Below, piece by piece: positions 33,405-44,540 of a stretch of 64,000 bases of DNA. Positions within the stretch are counted from its first letter, which is position 1, and every line of letters begins with the position of its first letter. Position numbers and translations under genes: made by a program. Source of the DNA: Zychaea mexicana (lineage: Eukaryota > Mucoromycota > Mucoromycetes > Mucorales > Lichtheimiaceae); the NCBI RefSeq assembly GCF_025766255.1, contig NW_026516790.1, forward strand, positions 56,511 to 120,510, written 5' to 3'. Under the pieces are notes generated by a model. That model worked only from the letters and a program-made list of their open reading frames with translations, had not been told where the DNA came from and made no database searches.

Positions 33405-35883
33405 GCCCCGGACCTGACAATGCTGTCTCACTTACTCTCAGAGCAAAACTATATCTGCATCACTTAGCTAAGAAAGAGAAACAACAAATACTATCCGCGT
33501 GCGATTAGATGCATCCCTGTTTATAATATGTATCAACTTTTTCTGAGACTTGTTTACAGATTTTGCACATCACGCATATCATGCAAAAGTGTTCCAGATA
33601 GCCTGTACCGAATAGCTCATTCAGAGAACGGACATCTCAACTTATTTGGCCAAGACTTTTATCTAGTAGAGAGCTCGGTAACTTGGTATCTGAATCTTCC
33701 ATTCCAATTAAAGTATAAATAGATGGGCCATTTTCTAGCATAGTAGCCATTATAGCATTACTATACCATCACTACTTCTTCTACTACCATGTTTCCAGCA
33801 GGTCAATTCCACCAACAAAGCTTTTCTCCAGTCAATAACAATGAAATCCAATCACTACGCCAGCAAGTACGACAGCTAGAACAGAAAGTTGCGGCATATG
33901 TTCAGAGCCACAATACAAGCAGTGCTAGAAGTGATACCAAGAACAATAGCAGTAGTAGTATGATGGTACAAATTTGTAGAAGCTTTACAAATCGACAGCT
34001 ATTTCGTATGGGCTATTATAAACATTTCATCACTTATGATACACAGGGCCTTCTGTAAGAAGCCTATTCCTCTGTATCCAAGCACCAAGGTCTCGCCTAG
34101 GATTATAGCCTACGCATTAATGATGAGCCAAACTCTACAATCATGAGTCAAGTTCTTAGGACAGTGACGGAGAGTCGTGATTATCAGCTTTTTAACTGGA
34201 GCACCCAGGCTATGAAGAGGGCGCTCAGGGTTTCTTTTTACAACAAGAAAAATTGGGAAACACAGCTGGACCACATAAAAGAAGCTCGCCGACAAAAAAG
34301 CAAGAAACGAGCTGCGCGTGCAAGTGTAAGTTTATTTTCAGTTTCTTCTTACAGCGTGGATTCACAGTAACATATGATATGTATTCGGTTGACAGTTGGC
34401 GAACAAGCGTAAGAAAACGTACAGTGCAAACAAGACCCATCCGGTACTGTCCTTGTATCAAGATCCTGGAGACATCTTTGTTGCAGCATGCATGTCCGAT
34501 ATTGAGGATAGTGAAGTGATCTCTCGTCCAGCTTGGAGATCCGATAATGTAAGGACTAGCATGAGATCACTTGTACTCTATTCATCTTGATATACGCAGC
34601 ATAGTCTAACATCAGCTTTATAGGCAACACGCTTTCTACATGAGATAGACAGAATCCGCGAACCCGGCCACACATCCTCCCGTGAACGACCTACAATAGA
34701 ACTTAACGATCGAACATTAGATGAAAAGGTTCGTCATAGCCTTGCGCTCTGGACATATAAGAATTGAATAAAGCAGTTTCTTTTATATGAAAGATGTATT
34801 TCTTCGAAAGCTTCTTCTGTGTGTATCTTTTTTTTATGACTCTTCTGGGTGTATCTTCTTGCCCCTCTTTTAATTATTTAGTATTCCGCTCTGCTCAACT
34901 CAATTTCGTCACCTTTTTCTCTTCTACCCACTTTTTTTTACATTTGCTGTGCATCTCCAACTTATACTTTGAGCTTTTTACTTGAACGGCCTCATCAGAT
35001 TGTCACATCTTCGTGCTGAATGTGTCTTCCTTGAAGTCCTTCATACTAACACCGTCGCCTGAGCACCGTCACTTGAGCAACTTCACTTTCTTTCACTTCT
35101 GCCAATGAGATTGAGTTCACTTCACCAGCTATTCCTTCAACCTCTTTCATGTTACTAACCAGCTCGCTATAACCTCATCTATCTCATCCTTCCTTAGGCT
35201 ACAGTGGTCCATGAAAACGAAACAAGATGAGGTACTATAAGGTAAGTTTAAGGGTAGGGGTTATAACAGCGTGGAGTAATAGAGTATAGGACGTATTTTA
35301 ATGGTTATACTTTTTCTCTTTTTTTTTATTAGGAAATCTCTATGTACATCGCTGTAACAAGAATCCCTTAGTACTGCTGCTTTTTGAATACTATCAGCAT
35401 GTGTAGTTTATTGAATAGTTTCTATATGGCTTTTCTTTTGTATTTTTCCCCCTACTATTTTTGTATACTATTATTCCATCCTTTTTTTTACTACCTGTAC
35501 TGACGCGTCACCGTCAGTGCCGTGTGGTCTAATAAAGCACTATCATTGGCTATATGCACATATGAGAAATATATTCTATGCATGTCTGAGCAATTTTGAG
35601 CAAGTGAAAAGGCGTGTATGAGTGGTATTTGAGCGAATGGAATTGGATAAAGGGAATGGAAGTTTGTTTCTCCCAATGAATCATTAGTAAGCCTTAATGC
35701 ACAGGAAGCCACGAACTCGCCAATGTCACTGTGCCGCTTAAACATCTCCCCAGCCAGTAAGAAGCTATGAATGACATGCAGGAGACGTGCATTACCTGTA
35801 AACAAAACAGTCACTCAGTGTACTCTGAAAGTACTCTGAAAGCCATCATGAAAGCACTCTGAAATCGCTTGCCAACTCCAATG
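33405..35883 (+). mobile_element. Transposase-less Plavaka/CACTA-like unit E
   Basis: The segment is an inverted near-copy of 61503-64000 (unit F), collinear over its whole visible length. Its right end is CATTGGAGTTGGCAAGCG on the minus strand (35883 inward), a one-base variant of the CACTGGAG terminus of unit F. Subterminal CTTTCAGAGTAC words sit at 35815-35865. It carries an accessory-type gene (33789-34767) but no transposase core. The left end is not defined because homology continues to where unit F runs off the window. Confidence 0.6.
33789..34767 (+). CDS. Plavaka accessory gene, copy E
   Basis: ATG 33789 (MFPAGQFHQQSFSPVNNNEI). Exon 1 carries a short coiled coil (IQSLRQQVRQLEQKVAAYVQ) and a Ser/Asn-rich tail. 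A middle exon near 34060-34138 encodes KPIPLYPSTKVSPRIIAYAL. The next (about 34143-34325) has LFNWSTQAMKRALRVSFYN and the basic ARRQKSKKRAARAS. The next (about 34397-34547) has the acidic MSDIEDSEV and RPAWRSDN. The last ends DEKVRHSLALWTYKN at 34767. The order coiled coil, basic domain, acidic D/E-S motif, xWR, terminal LxxW matches copies A, C and D. The similarity in sequence to those is low, so homology is inferred. Confidence 0.5.
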
Positions 35884-35914
35884 TGCTACGGCAGGAAATG
35901 TGGTGTATAAGATG

Positions 35915-36015
35915 GTATAAGTAAATCTTATACCATTGGTATAAGATTAGTATAAGACTAGTATGAGAGCGAAATTGGTATAAGATTAGTATAAGAATAG
36001 TATAAGATTTGAAGC
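35915..36015. repeat. TATAAGATTA-type repeat cluster
   Basis: Words of the form GTATAAGATTAGTATAAGA occur about eight times in 100 bp immediately outside the end of unit E, in both orientations (CTTATACC at about 35928). The pattern looks like subterminal repeats of a further element whose terminus is not visible. No coding frame is meaningful here. Confidence 0.55.
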
Positions 36016-36039
36016 TGGGTTGGTCCCCCAATTTTTATC

Positions 36040-37295
36040 CCCCAAAAGTCCAAAAAAAATTTACAGCCTCTTCTCCATCTTTTAAGGAGTGGCCCCCTTC
36101 TTACTTTCATTAGGATTATCCTCATCAGGATACATGGAGTTCAACTTAGCCTTTACTACCTGCTTCTCTACTACATAAGTCTTCCAAATTCATTATGCAG
36201 TATCTACTGAGCGTAACAATGATGCTTTTATCAATAATAATACTCCATCTATTAAATATAGCGACACATCATTCACTCAATACTAGTGTTCCTCATCTTA
36301 TCCAGTATCTGCACATCCGATCCATATCCAATCCGATATCCATAGATTCGGATCAACCTTGTAGCTCTCAGATGTAGATACAGATAGGTATCATATCTGA
36401 TCCAATATCCAGTCATTCGATAGATAAACTTTGATTTTCGAATTAACCATCAACGTTTTTAGAATCAATGAAGTTTTGTATATGTAAATGAAGCTAACAA
36501 TAATTTTTGCTATGGCATAAAAAGATGAATTATGATTTAGAAAATATAGGACAATTTTGAATGAAAAGCATGCTGTGTAGTATCTAGTAGAGAATACTAA
36601 AGATAGGTGATCATCAATTTATTTCAATGGTTTGCTAGTCGTAGATACAGAGTAAAAGGAAAATATACAGCGTTTTGGGTATAGAAAAGGAACATTGCTG
36701 TCAGTCATATTCGCAAAAAGTGGAAGTAAAGAAAAGACATATAGAGTGTAGTGTGTCAATGCTGAGTCGTGGCCATTGTGGGTTGCTATAGTAAAGTAAG
36801 AGCAAAAAAATAAAATAGTCATAAACGAAGAATGTTGCTGTCAGGCATATTCCCAAAAGATCAGTGTTGGATATTCATGGGGCGAAAAAAAATAAGAAAT
36901 AATTTTCATGATCGAAAAATCACGGAAGTGCACAACACCGAACGAAAAACCAAATATCCAGTAGTTTAAAAGAGCTTTATAGTTGGATGTCAAGCTTTGG
37001 GGGTATGAGCTAGAAAAAACATCAGAGTGCATATACTAAATGTAGTAGATATGCACCAGGTAGCTCATGTGCATCTACGATTGTACTCTCTACCAGTGTA
37101 CTGATGCAGAGGGCATTCAACGAGTTGCTCTATGATCGTACAAACGTTACTCCTATGAAAACGGACAGCACCAGAGGCGGGGGGCTGTACCCCCACCCAC
37201 TTTTCTTTACTTTCTCATCTTGCTCTTTGGAGGATGTTTACTAATTGAAGTTTTTCATCTAAACTAAGGTCAATAAAATATTTAAGGTTCACAAA
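36040..37295. other. Intergenic region, no gene
   Basis: 36295-36415 is a cluster of ATCCGATCCATATCC-like words in both orientations (ATCCAATCCGATATCC, ATTCGGATC), possibly a subterminal array. TTGCTGTCAG(T/G)CATATTC occurs at about 36697 and 36837. 37165-37200 is a GC-rich palindrome. No protein-coding frame is supported. Confidence 0.45.
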
Positions 37296-37365
37296 AATTC
37301 CTCATGTTTACAAAATTATTATATTTTTAAAATTGAATATAAAAAAAATTGAATTTTAATTAAAT

Positions 37366-38934
37366 ATAAAAATATATTACAATAGATAACCAACAAATAG
37401 ATGAAAAGATTAATAATGAAGTTAACAAAATTATTGTTAATAAGTGGGAATTTTTGGAATATAACTGGCCAATTGTTAATTATAATTACAAGCATCGTAC
37501 AGAATTAAAACATATTAAAGGTATTGATGATATTAGAAATATTTTAGTAGATAAACTTAGTCATATAGCTGTTTTTTTCTTTTTGGTTGTTTTATATACT
37601 AGCTGTGAATATCCTGGCCCTTATTTTGAAGTTGAAAAAGGTTTATTTTTATTATATCATTTAGTTTCTAGTGTTTCTGGTATTGAAATTCATAAGTTTA
37701 TCCCACAAACATCATTTCACAAATACTATAAAAGGTTTTGGATAGATGAAGATAACTATAAAAGGCTAAATAAAATTATTAATGATTCTATAGAGAATAT
37801 GTTTTCTTCTTTAACCTTAAGAATTTTATCTTCTTATAAATATAATCCACCACTTTTTAAACATATAACTTTTATAATAGATGGTCATGATTCAAGAATT
37901 AACTATGTTAATACTGATATAAAACATGAAAGATTATGGTCATATAAATTTAAAAAAAATAAAGTTCGTACACAAATTGTTAGCGATATTAACGATATGA
38001 TTTTATATGCTTCCAAAAGCGATTATTGTTCCGATAGTTCTGACGGAAGTATGTTTTTGAACATGAAATTATATAAAAAAATATCTAAACAAGATGTATT
38101 GGCAACAGATGGTGGTTATACTTTATTTATTAATCAGCTTATAGAACTTGGTGCGGAAAAAGGATATGATTTATCTTTAAATAATTTTGTTTATCCTATA
38201 CGCAAAGAAAAGAATGTAGATTTAACAGCAGAAGAAAGGCATTATAATGATGTTTTTGGTAGCTTCCGTTCAAAAATAGAAGACCAATTTGCTGCAATAG
38301 GTAATAAATTTTATAGATTTAATAATAATAAATCTATTGTTAAGATGGACAACATAAAGTTTTATAATCTTCAATTTCGTGTTGCTTGTTTATTAAAAAA
38401 TATAAAAATATTTAGTGAAAAGTTTAATATTAATACACAAGCACATCATAAATTGTGGGAATCAGATAATTTTGAATTTCCATACAAAGCTAAATTAATA
38501 GATATAGTTATTAGCAATTCATCTGAGGCAAAAAATAAATTAGATGAAATGGTTAAATTACAGGAACAGTTTTTAAATAATTTAAGTATAGATAATACTG
38601 ATATGATTATTGATAATGAATACAGCGATGAAAATGATAATGATAAAGATGTTTCCAGCGAAGAAGATGTACCTAAATTCAATGAGAAAAAAGAAAAAGA
38701 AAAGGTAAAGGCAAAGGAACATTAATGGATATAAATAAAATTAGAAATAATTCAACTTCTAATATTTCTTATGAAATAGAATCCATAATAAATCATAAAT
38801 TTGCAAATGACTCCTATATATTCCTAATTAAATGGAAAGGTTATAGTGAATCCCAAAATAGCTAGATATCAATGAAAGATTTTAATGAAACCGATATGTT
38901 AAATAACTATATGAAAGTTAATAAATTAACTTAG
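37366..38934 (+). pseudogene. DDE (PIF/Harbinger-like) transposase fused to a chromodomain, copy G2
   Basis: The longest intact copy. The frame is open from 37366 without an ATG in the first 30 codons; copy G1 suggests the true start has been lost upstream. The core shows FIIDGHDSRINY (D1, about 37880), DGSMFLNMKLYKK (about 38045), VLATDGGYTLFINQL (D2, about 38100), HYNDVFGSFRSKIEDQFAAI (acidic residue, about 38260). The tail is acidic, then Lys/Glu-rich. At 38723-38725 it stops in TAATG, where the chromodomain frame begins (ATG 38725): ISYEIESIINHKF, SYIFLIKWKGYSESQNS. One base lost or gained in the A-rich run at about 38685-38702 explains the split, because G1 has both parts in one frame. 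A second lesion turns the conserved chromodomain Trp into TAG (38863-38865). Confidence 0.72.
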
Positions 38935-39044
38935 ATAACTCGATACTCTACCCTTCCTAATAAAATATCATAACTATGTATAGTTATTTTATTTTATGTA
39001 AGATATATTATTTGAGTGTGTATAGTAGATAACGTCGGTTCCTA

Positions 39045-39577
39045 TTATTGTAATAATCCTTTAAGTACATTTGCTAGGTTAAAACTTCCACTGTTGCATA
39101 TATATATTTTTCTAGATTTTCTTTTTTTTATTCTTTTGTTATTAGTTTTATGTATAAAATCACCATCATTAACAATTATGCATGGTAAATTAGGATTTTC
39201 TATTTTTTTTGTAGATTTTTTATTTTTTTTCTTTGGAACATAAAGTTTACTATGTATAGTACAAAGGTAATCAGGTTTAGGTTTATCTCCATTAAGATTA
39301 GTATTAATTTTTCTGTGACACATATGGCCATTTTTCTTACCTCTTTTATGTATGTAAGTGCACACATTATCGCTTGTATTAACATACCAAAAATAATTAT
39401 CTTTAACTTTATTAATTTCTTCATTAATTTTTTTTTCATAATCATCTTCTTACTTTCAATATCTTTAACTAACATTTCATCTTCAACATAATTATGCATA
39501 ACTTGCTCCATTAAATCTTTAATAGAACAAATCATACTATTCTTATTAATAAGAAGCTCAGTATTTAATATAACCAT
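39045..39577 (-). pseudogene. Small zinc-binding protein gene, second gene of element G2
   Basis: ATG 39577. The first 55 residues (MVILNTELLINKNSMICSIK..) end in an A-rich run at about 39428-39436, where one base shifts the frame. The shifted frame continues INEEINKVKDNYFWYVNTSD and then a compact Cys/His cluster: CTYIHKRGKKNGHMCHRK, then YLCTIHSK (about 39370-39240). A basic tail KKKNKKSTKK follows. The C..H..GK..GH.C..C..H spacing resembles a short zinc-binding module that I recall from large DNA virus and some fungal proteins; this is a motif resemblance only. The upstream region is shared with the orphan gene at 15352-16203. Confidence 0.5.
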
Positions 39578-39660
39578 TTAAATTTTTTATGCCAAGTAAT
39601 ATTGGAGGTATTTATTTTTATATTAAAAAAAATTCAGTTTTTGTTTTAAATAAAATTTAA

Positions 39661-40090
39661 CAGTATGCACGATTTCAAACTCCGAGAATAAAAAAAATTG
39701 TCAGTTAAGAAAAAATTTAAAGAAAATTTATTAACATCGTGTTAATGTTTATTCCTCTTTTATGAGCGCCCCTATATCCTAGGTTTACAGGAATCGAATT
39801 TATGCATTATGATGCAGCACACCTACTTGTTTCTCTAACAACAATAAAGACCCATATACCTAAATACTCTATATATGCGTTTTCTCTATTCCACTCCTTG
39901 TGTTGTGTAGCTTGTACTAGAGCAATGCATCAATGTGTTTGATGCAGAAACATACATCGTTCGTTTTATCATGTGTAATAAGAGGAAAAGATAAAGAAAT
40001 GCAGGAATAATTTAGAAGAAAGGACACGTGCACTCTTACAAAAGAAAAGAAAAGAGAGAGCGATCGTCTTAATCATTGTTCTTTTTTTTA
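39661..40090. other. Spacer between G2 and Plavaka D
   Basis: AT-rich to about 39740, then mixed sequence. No gene, tRNA or CACT-type terminus could be supported. The left end of Plavaka D must lie here. Confidence 0.4.
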
Positions 40091-40094
40091 ATTC

Positions 40095-43000
40095 CCATCT
40101 CGTCATAGAGAATAATCCGGAGCTAGTTGCATGCTTTTGCCCAGAATGTAGCAGAAGCACTGTTATTGGCTTCTGTGAGGTTACCCGCGTGCAAAGAGAA
40201 CAGCATACTTAACGTTCTGTGAATGCTGCAAGATCTAGAATGTCGCACAATAGTTTAGCTGCTGATGTAGGATATCAAGTGTTGGTACTGTATTAATAAA
40301 ATATTTCGTATTACAGTGAGTGCAATTATAGCTACATTTGAAGGTGAGTAGGCTTCACCCTCCCAACTGTCACCGTCGGCATCAGCGAATAATATGGATA
40401 TCGATGCTATGGATATTGACGATAGCGTTTTGAATGAGCCTTCTCCCTCCCGTTCTCCTGGTATGCTGAGATAAGCGATCGAAAAGTAGTAAAGAGTAAA
40501 AAATAAGTATAGTTGAACGTATATAGCTGTTGCTGCCGTTCGCTGGTTATCGTTCTCTGCTGAGGACACTGTCTTTGGGGTTGAGGGAGAAGAGGAATCA
40601 ATAGCAAGCGACGATCGCTTGCTTGATGCAGACGATGTCGAATGGGAGATCGATGGTGACAATGGCAATGTAATTGAGACAGCCAGCATTGACGAGGAAG
40701 GAGGTGTGTATGTGCTAATATGTGTCCAAGGCAACCCATTTTATTACAATCGTTTAAAACTTCTCATACCTTCCAAAAGATGCTACTACAAGTTCTCCTG
40801 CACGCACATCATTGCTTTCAGGATATTCGCATCCCTATGTCCTTGTCATTGTTTTCATTGTCCTCTTCCAGCTGCACCTTATGTCTGAGCATATGTCAAT
40901 GGCGCTTATTGAGTTTTGTGGACTCCTCCTCGAAGATCTTCCGCTCCTGTCCACCGACCGCCTTTCTCTCTCTCTTGCTACCTTGCGTCGAATCACTGGC
41001 ATCTCTGCCCAGATCGATTCCCTGCGTCGTTATGTATCTTGCCCTAAATGCCATAGCATTTACCTTTTGACTCCAGATTGCCCGCGCACATGCACGAATG
41101 ACGATATCCGTTACAACCGCCTCTGTGGTCAAGCACTGTTTCAATCCACAGGTAATAGCCTGTTACTGATTAAAGAATTTGCTTACCAGCCCTTGTCTGC
41201 GAGTATTGAGCGACTGTTCAAGCGACCGGGATTCGAAGCAATGATCGAAGCAATGATCGAAGCATGGCACGATCGCAGAAGTATGGCAAATGCTTTTTTT
41301 GACGTTTATGATGGTGACATGTGGCGAGATCTTGTTGATCGTGCTGGTCGTCGATTCGTCGAAGAGATTCGATCGCTTTTGCTTACACTCAACGTTGACT
41401 GGTTTGGCCCGTTCATAAATTCGACTAACTCCTGTGGTACAATTTACCTAACTGTCAACAATCTCCCCTGATCTAAGCACTACAAAACCGAGAACGTTAT
41501 ACTCGTTGGAGTAATGCCAGGTCCTCGAGAACCCAGCACATCTGACATGAATCATTACCTGCGCCCATTGGTTGATGATTTGCTTCAGTGGTATGACTGG
41601 AAAACGATCAGGACGAATGAGTGTCCAGACGGAGCGCAAGTACGTTTGGCACTCCTACTCAATGCTTGTGATATACCTGCTACCAGAAAAACAAGTGGAT
41701 TCACCTCGCACGCAAGTACTTGTGCTTGCCATAAGTGCGCTCGCCAATTTCCCGTTTTCCCTGGCACATCAGACATCAACTACTCGGGATTCAATTTGTA
41801 CGAATGGGAATTGCGGATACGCGAAGACAATCGAGAGAACGCCCAGCAATGGCGACAAGCCGAGACACTTGCTGCTCGCCGACAGATCGAACGTGACACT
41901 GGAACACGATGGTCTGAATTGCACCGCCTTGAATACTTCGATCCCGTTCGCTGCACGATCATCGATCCAATGCACAACTTGTTTCTTGGCACGGCAAGAC
42001 GTATGACCAAGATGTGGATCGAAAACGGCGACCTTACCAGGCAGGACCTTTGTGAAATACAGGTTTTGGCAGACAGCATCGTGCTCCCTCCCGACTACGT
42101 TTCCTTGAAGCGGAAGATCGGAGCTGGCTTCTCTTTTATGACTGCTGATGATTGGAAATCGTGGTGTATCGTATACTCGCCCTTCGTCTTGCAAAACCAT
42201 CTGCCCCGCCATCTTCTCGCTCACTGGCTGAGCTTCGTAAACGCCTGTCGATTGCTGGTCAAGCCTTCCGTCACCATGAACGATATAGAAGGAGCCAACA
42301 CGTTTTTGCTCGTGATGTCGAACGCATGTATAGCAGAGAGCAAATCACGCCAAATATGCATCTGCATATGCACTTGGACGTAACGATCGAGGATTTTGGA
42401 CCTTTATATGCTTTCTGGCTCTTTAGTTTTGAGAGATATAATGGATATTTAAAGGAGATCGATACGAACCAGAAGGATTCATTCGAGATGACGTTCATGA
42501 AGAAGTTCTTGCAAAAGACAGGTGCTCTCGACTTTGTCCGGTCGTTTGAGGACCGCTTCATGGACAAGCCAAGCCATTTCGCCTTCTTGAATCGCTTTTT
42601 GGACATCGTGCAGCCGATGAAGCAAACTGGTGACACTACGAGTGGTGCGTTCGATCCACACAGATTTTTTGCGCTGTCGACCAGTACTGAACAGGCCACT
42701 GGAGGCGAGCCGCTACCACCAGATGCATACCCGTTAGATTTTGCACCAGCAACGTTTATGCCTGACTAGGGATCCGCACGGTTCGGTTCGGTTCGGTTCT
42801 TAAAGGGAACCGAACCGAACCGTCTAAAGCAAGAACCGAACCGACTAGAACCGACGAGAACCGTAGAACCGAAGAATCGAACCGAAGAACCGAACCCATC
42901 ATGTATATAAAAAAGGCAAGATTCGGTATCTTTAAATGAAAGCTGATGTGTGTGTTCAAATGTCGCGGTATACTTGAATACTGCAGTAAAAAAGAATAAT

Positions 43001-44326
43001 TTATTATTGTACGTTGAACAGCGATCTCAAAATGAATAAGAGAAACAGAATGTAAACATTCTCATACGATGTGGGTCATTGCATGGTTAAAAGATTGAAG
43101 CACAGTTTTTACAAAAAAATGTGGAGCTTATAGTACTTACTTAGAGCGACTTAGTATTACTAGTACAATATGTTATCGTAAAATTGGAGGAATTGAACCA
43201 CAACCGGCAGTACATACAGCTGCTGTGTCTCTACGTGTGTATAGTGTATAGTGTCTCATAAAAGGCAAAGGGTGAATGGGTAAGATAATTCTGTTATGAG
43301 CCCCAGAATGCGCAATCTCAAACGGAATGCACAAACTTGATAAAACTGATCGAGAAGCCATGATAAATCTAGTTAAGTAGTACGTCATGGAGAAAAATGC
43401 ATTGTGGGTAGCAAAGTAGAGGAACAAGTAATGATGTGCGTCATGGGCGGAGAAAGCAAGCTGCCGTCAGAAGAAGTGTTTTTTTTATTTTTTTCTCTTA
43501 TCTTCTTTACTATTTTTTACTCCCTTCTGCTTTTGCAGGTTTTGTTAAGTTTTTCAATAAAGTATGGCTTGCAAATACACTACTTCGTGGTCTTTTCGGA
43601 ATAACATTGTTCGTAACTTCCATTATAGCCTACTTTATACTAATTACCAAAATCGCTGATTGCAATCTTCTGCCTCTCGGTTCTTCGGTTCTACTTATAC
43701 AGAACCGGTTCGGTTCCGGTTCGGTTCTTGACAGGAACTGAACCGTATTTTCTCGGTTTCGGTTCGGTTCAGTTCCGGTTCTACGGTTCTGATACGGATC
43801 CCTATGCCTGACCCAGTGTATAATTTCCTTCTTGCCTTTTATCGATCCGTTTATGGCACCCATCTGGACCATTACAGAGATGCGCAGGGTAGCCGGGTGT
43901 TTGTGAACAATCGTTATAACAAGATGAAGACAATCACCATTATGGGTCAGCTCTATAGGAGCAAAGAAGCAAGATCGCGGCGTGGTGTGCACGCACAGGT
44001 GCTGTATGAAGCAGAAGATCGAGGGGAACCGATCGCTTGGCTGTGCGAAATCCAGTACTTCTTCCGCCACGAGTTAAAGATCGACGCCCAGCTCAAAGAA
44101 CATGTTTTTGCCTTTGTTCGCTGGCATAGCATTTACAGCAGTAATGAGTCGTTGTTCGTGGATGAATATCTGAAGACATGGCGTAGCCACTTCCTTGCTG
44201 AGGACATGCACTGCATCGTGCCCATTCATCGTCTGTATAGTCAAGTGGCAGTTGTAAAATACGGCGATCAAACGCACGCAAATGGTAGAACAGTCGTTAT
44301 TCCGTTGCCTAAAAAGATGTTGGCGT
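40095..44326 (+). pseudogene. Plavaka transposase, copy D (best preserved, split by hAT element)
   Basis: The Cys cluster VACFCPECSRSTVIGF lies at about 40112-40165. Acidic exons follow (about 40380-40460 with MDIDAMDIDDSVLNEPSPS; 40545-40700). From about 40812 the main frame is nearly open: LVIVFIVLFQLHLMSEHMSM, CPKCHSIYLLTPDCPRTCTN, LTLNVDWFGPF (41390), RWSELHRLEYFDP and IIDPMHNLFLGTARR (41905-42005), DDWKSWCIVYSP, MHLHMHLDVTIEDFGPLYAF (42350), SFERYNGYLKEIDTNQKDS. Lesions: TGA 41469-41471 (Arg codon CGN in copy A), a frameshift at about 42300, and a 1038-bp hAT insertion at 42767. After it the frame resumes PDPVYNFLLAFYRSVYGT and ends VVIPLPKKMLA at 44326. The gene converges with accessory copy D. 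Confidence 0.87.
42767..43804. mobile_element. Non-autonomous hAT element with ACCGAA subterminal repeats
   Basis: Perfect 8-bp target duplication TGCCTGAC at 42759-42766 and 43805-43812. Terminal inverted repeats TAGGGATCCGCA (left) and TAGGGATCCGTA (right, read inward). Both ends are packed with the hexamer ACCGAA/TTCGGT: about ten copies within the first 130 bp and a similar number in the last 120 bp. The interior (about 43000-43660) is AT-rich and has no transposase frame. The 8-bp duplication and TAGGG start are diagnostic of the hAT superfamily, and dense subterminal hexamers are typical transposase-binding sites. It cuts transposase D exactly between residues of a conserved C-terminal block. 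Confidence 0.93.
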
Positions 44327-44540
44327 AAAACAAAGAGAAGCAATTTTTTCTCCTCCCCCTCCTCAAAATTATCTTTCTCTTATTTCTTTCTCCCCCCATC
44401 AACTATACTCAAAACGAGCGGCCTCTTGCTTCTTCCTCCCCCAACCAAATAAATAGCACACTCACACACGCATATTATACAGACGTTTTTTTGCCCACCC
44501 CTAACCCGTACAGCATAAGCCAGCAACCGCTTTATTTACT

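Larger units (their letters stand above)
37300..39660 (+). mobile_element. AT-rich two-gene DDE-chromodomain element, copy G2
   Basis: An abrupt AT-rich island containing a plus-strand DDE-chromodomain gene (37366-38934) and a convergent minus-strand zinc-binding gene (39577-39045). The outer regions on both sides contain similar AT strings (AAAAAAAATTGAATTTTAAT left; A-run then TTCAGTTTTTGTTTT right), compatible with long degenerate inverted ends. Exact borders and target duplication could not be set. Composition and codon use are unlike the Plavaka, MULE and Crypton genes around it. Confidence 0.62.

Noticed and set aside
33158..33508. 116-codon plus-strand frame
   Set aside because: The overlapping frame from 33069 is much more protein-like, and this one crosses a probable intron donor at 33297. 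The part after 33350 is not conserved in frame in unit F.
35491..35814. 107-codon frame on minus, also present in unit F at 61618-61857
   Set aside because: Most differences between the two copies change the amino acid and the F frame ends early, so it is not under coding constraint; it is probably untranslated subterminal sequence.
39770..39850. GGAATCGAATTTATGCATTATGATGCAG suggested a tRNA-like T arm
   Set aside because: No acceptor or anticodon stem can be formed around it.
40255..40739. Two overlapping minus-strand frames of 110-160 codons
   Set aside because: They are antisense to the acidic N-terminal exons of Plavaka D, which are supported by copy A.
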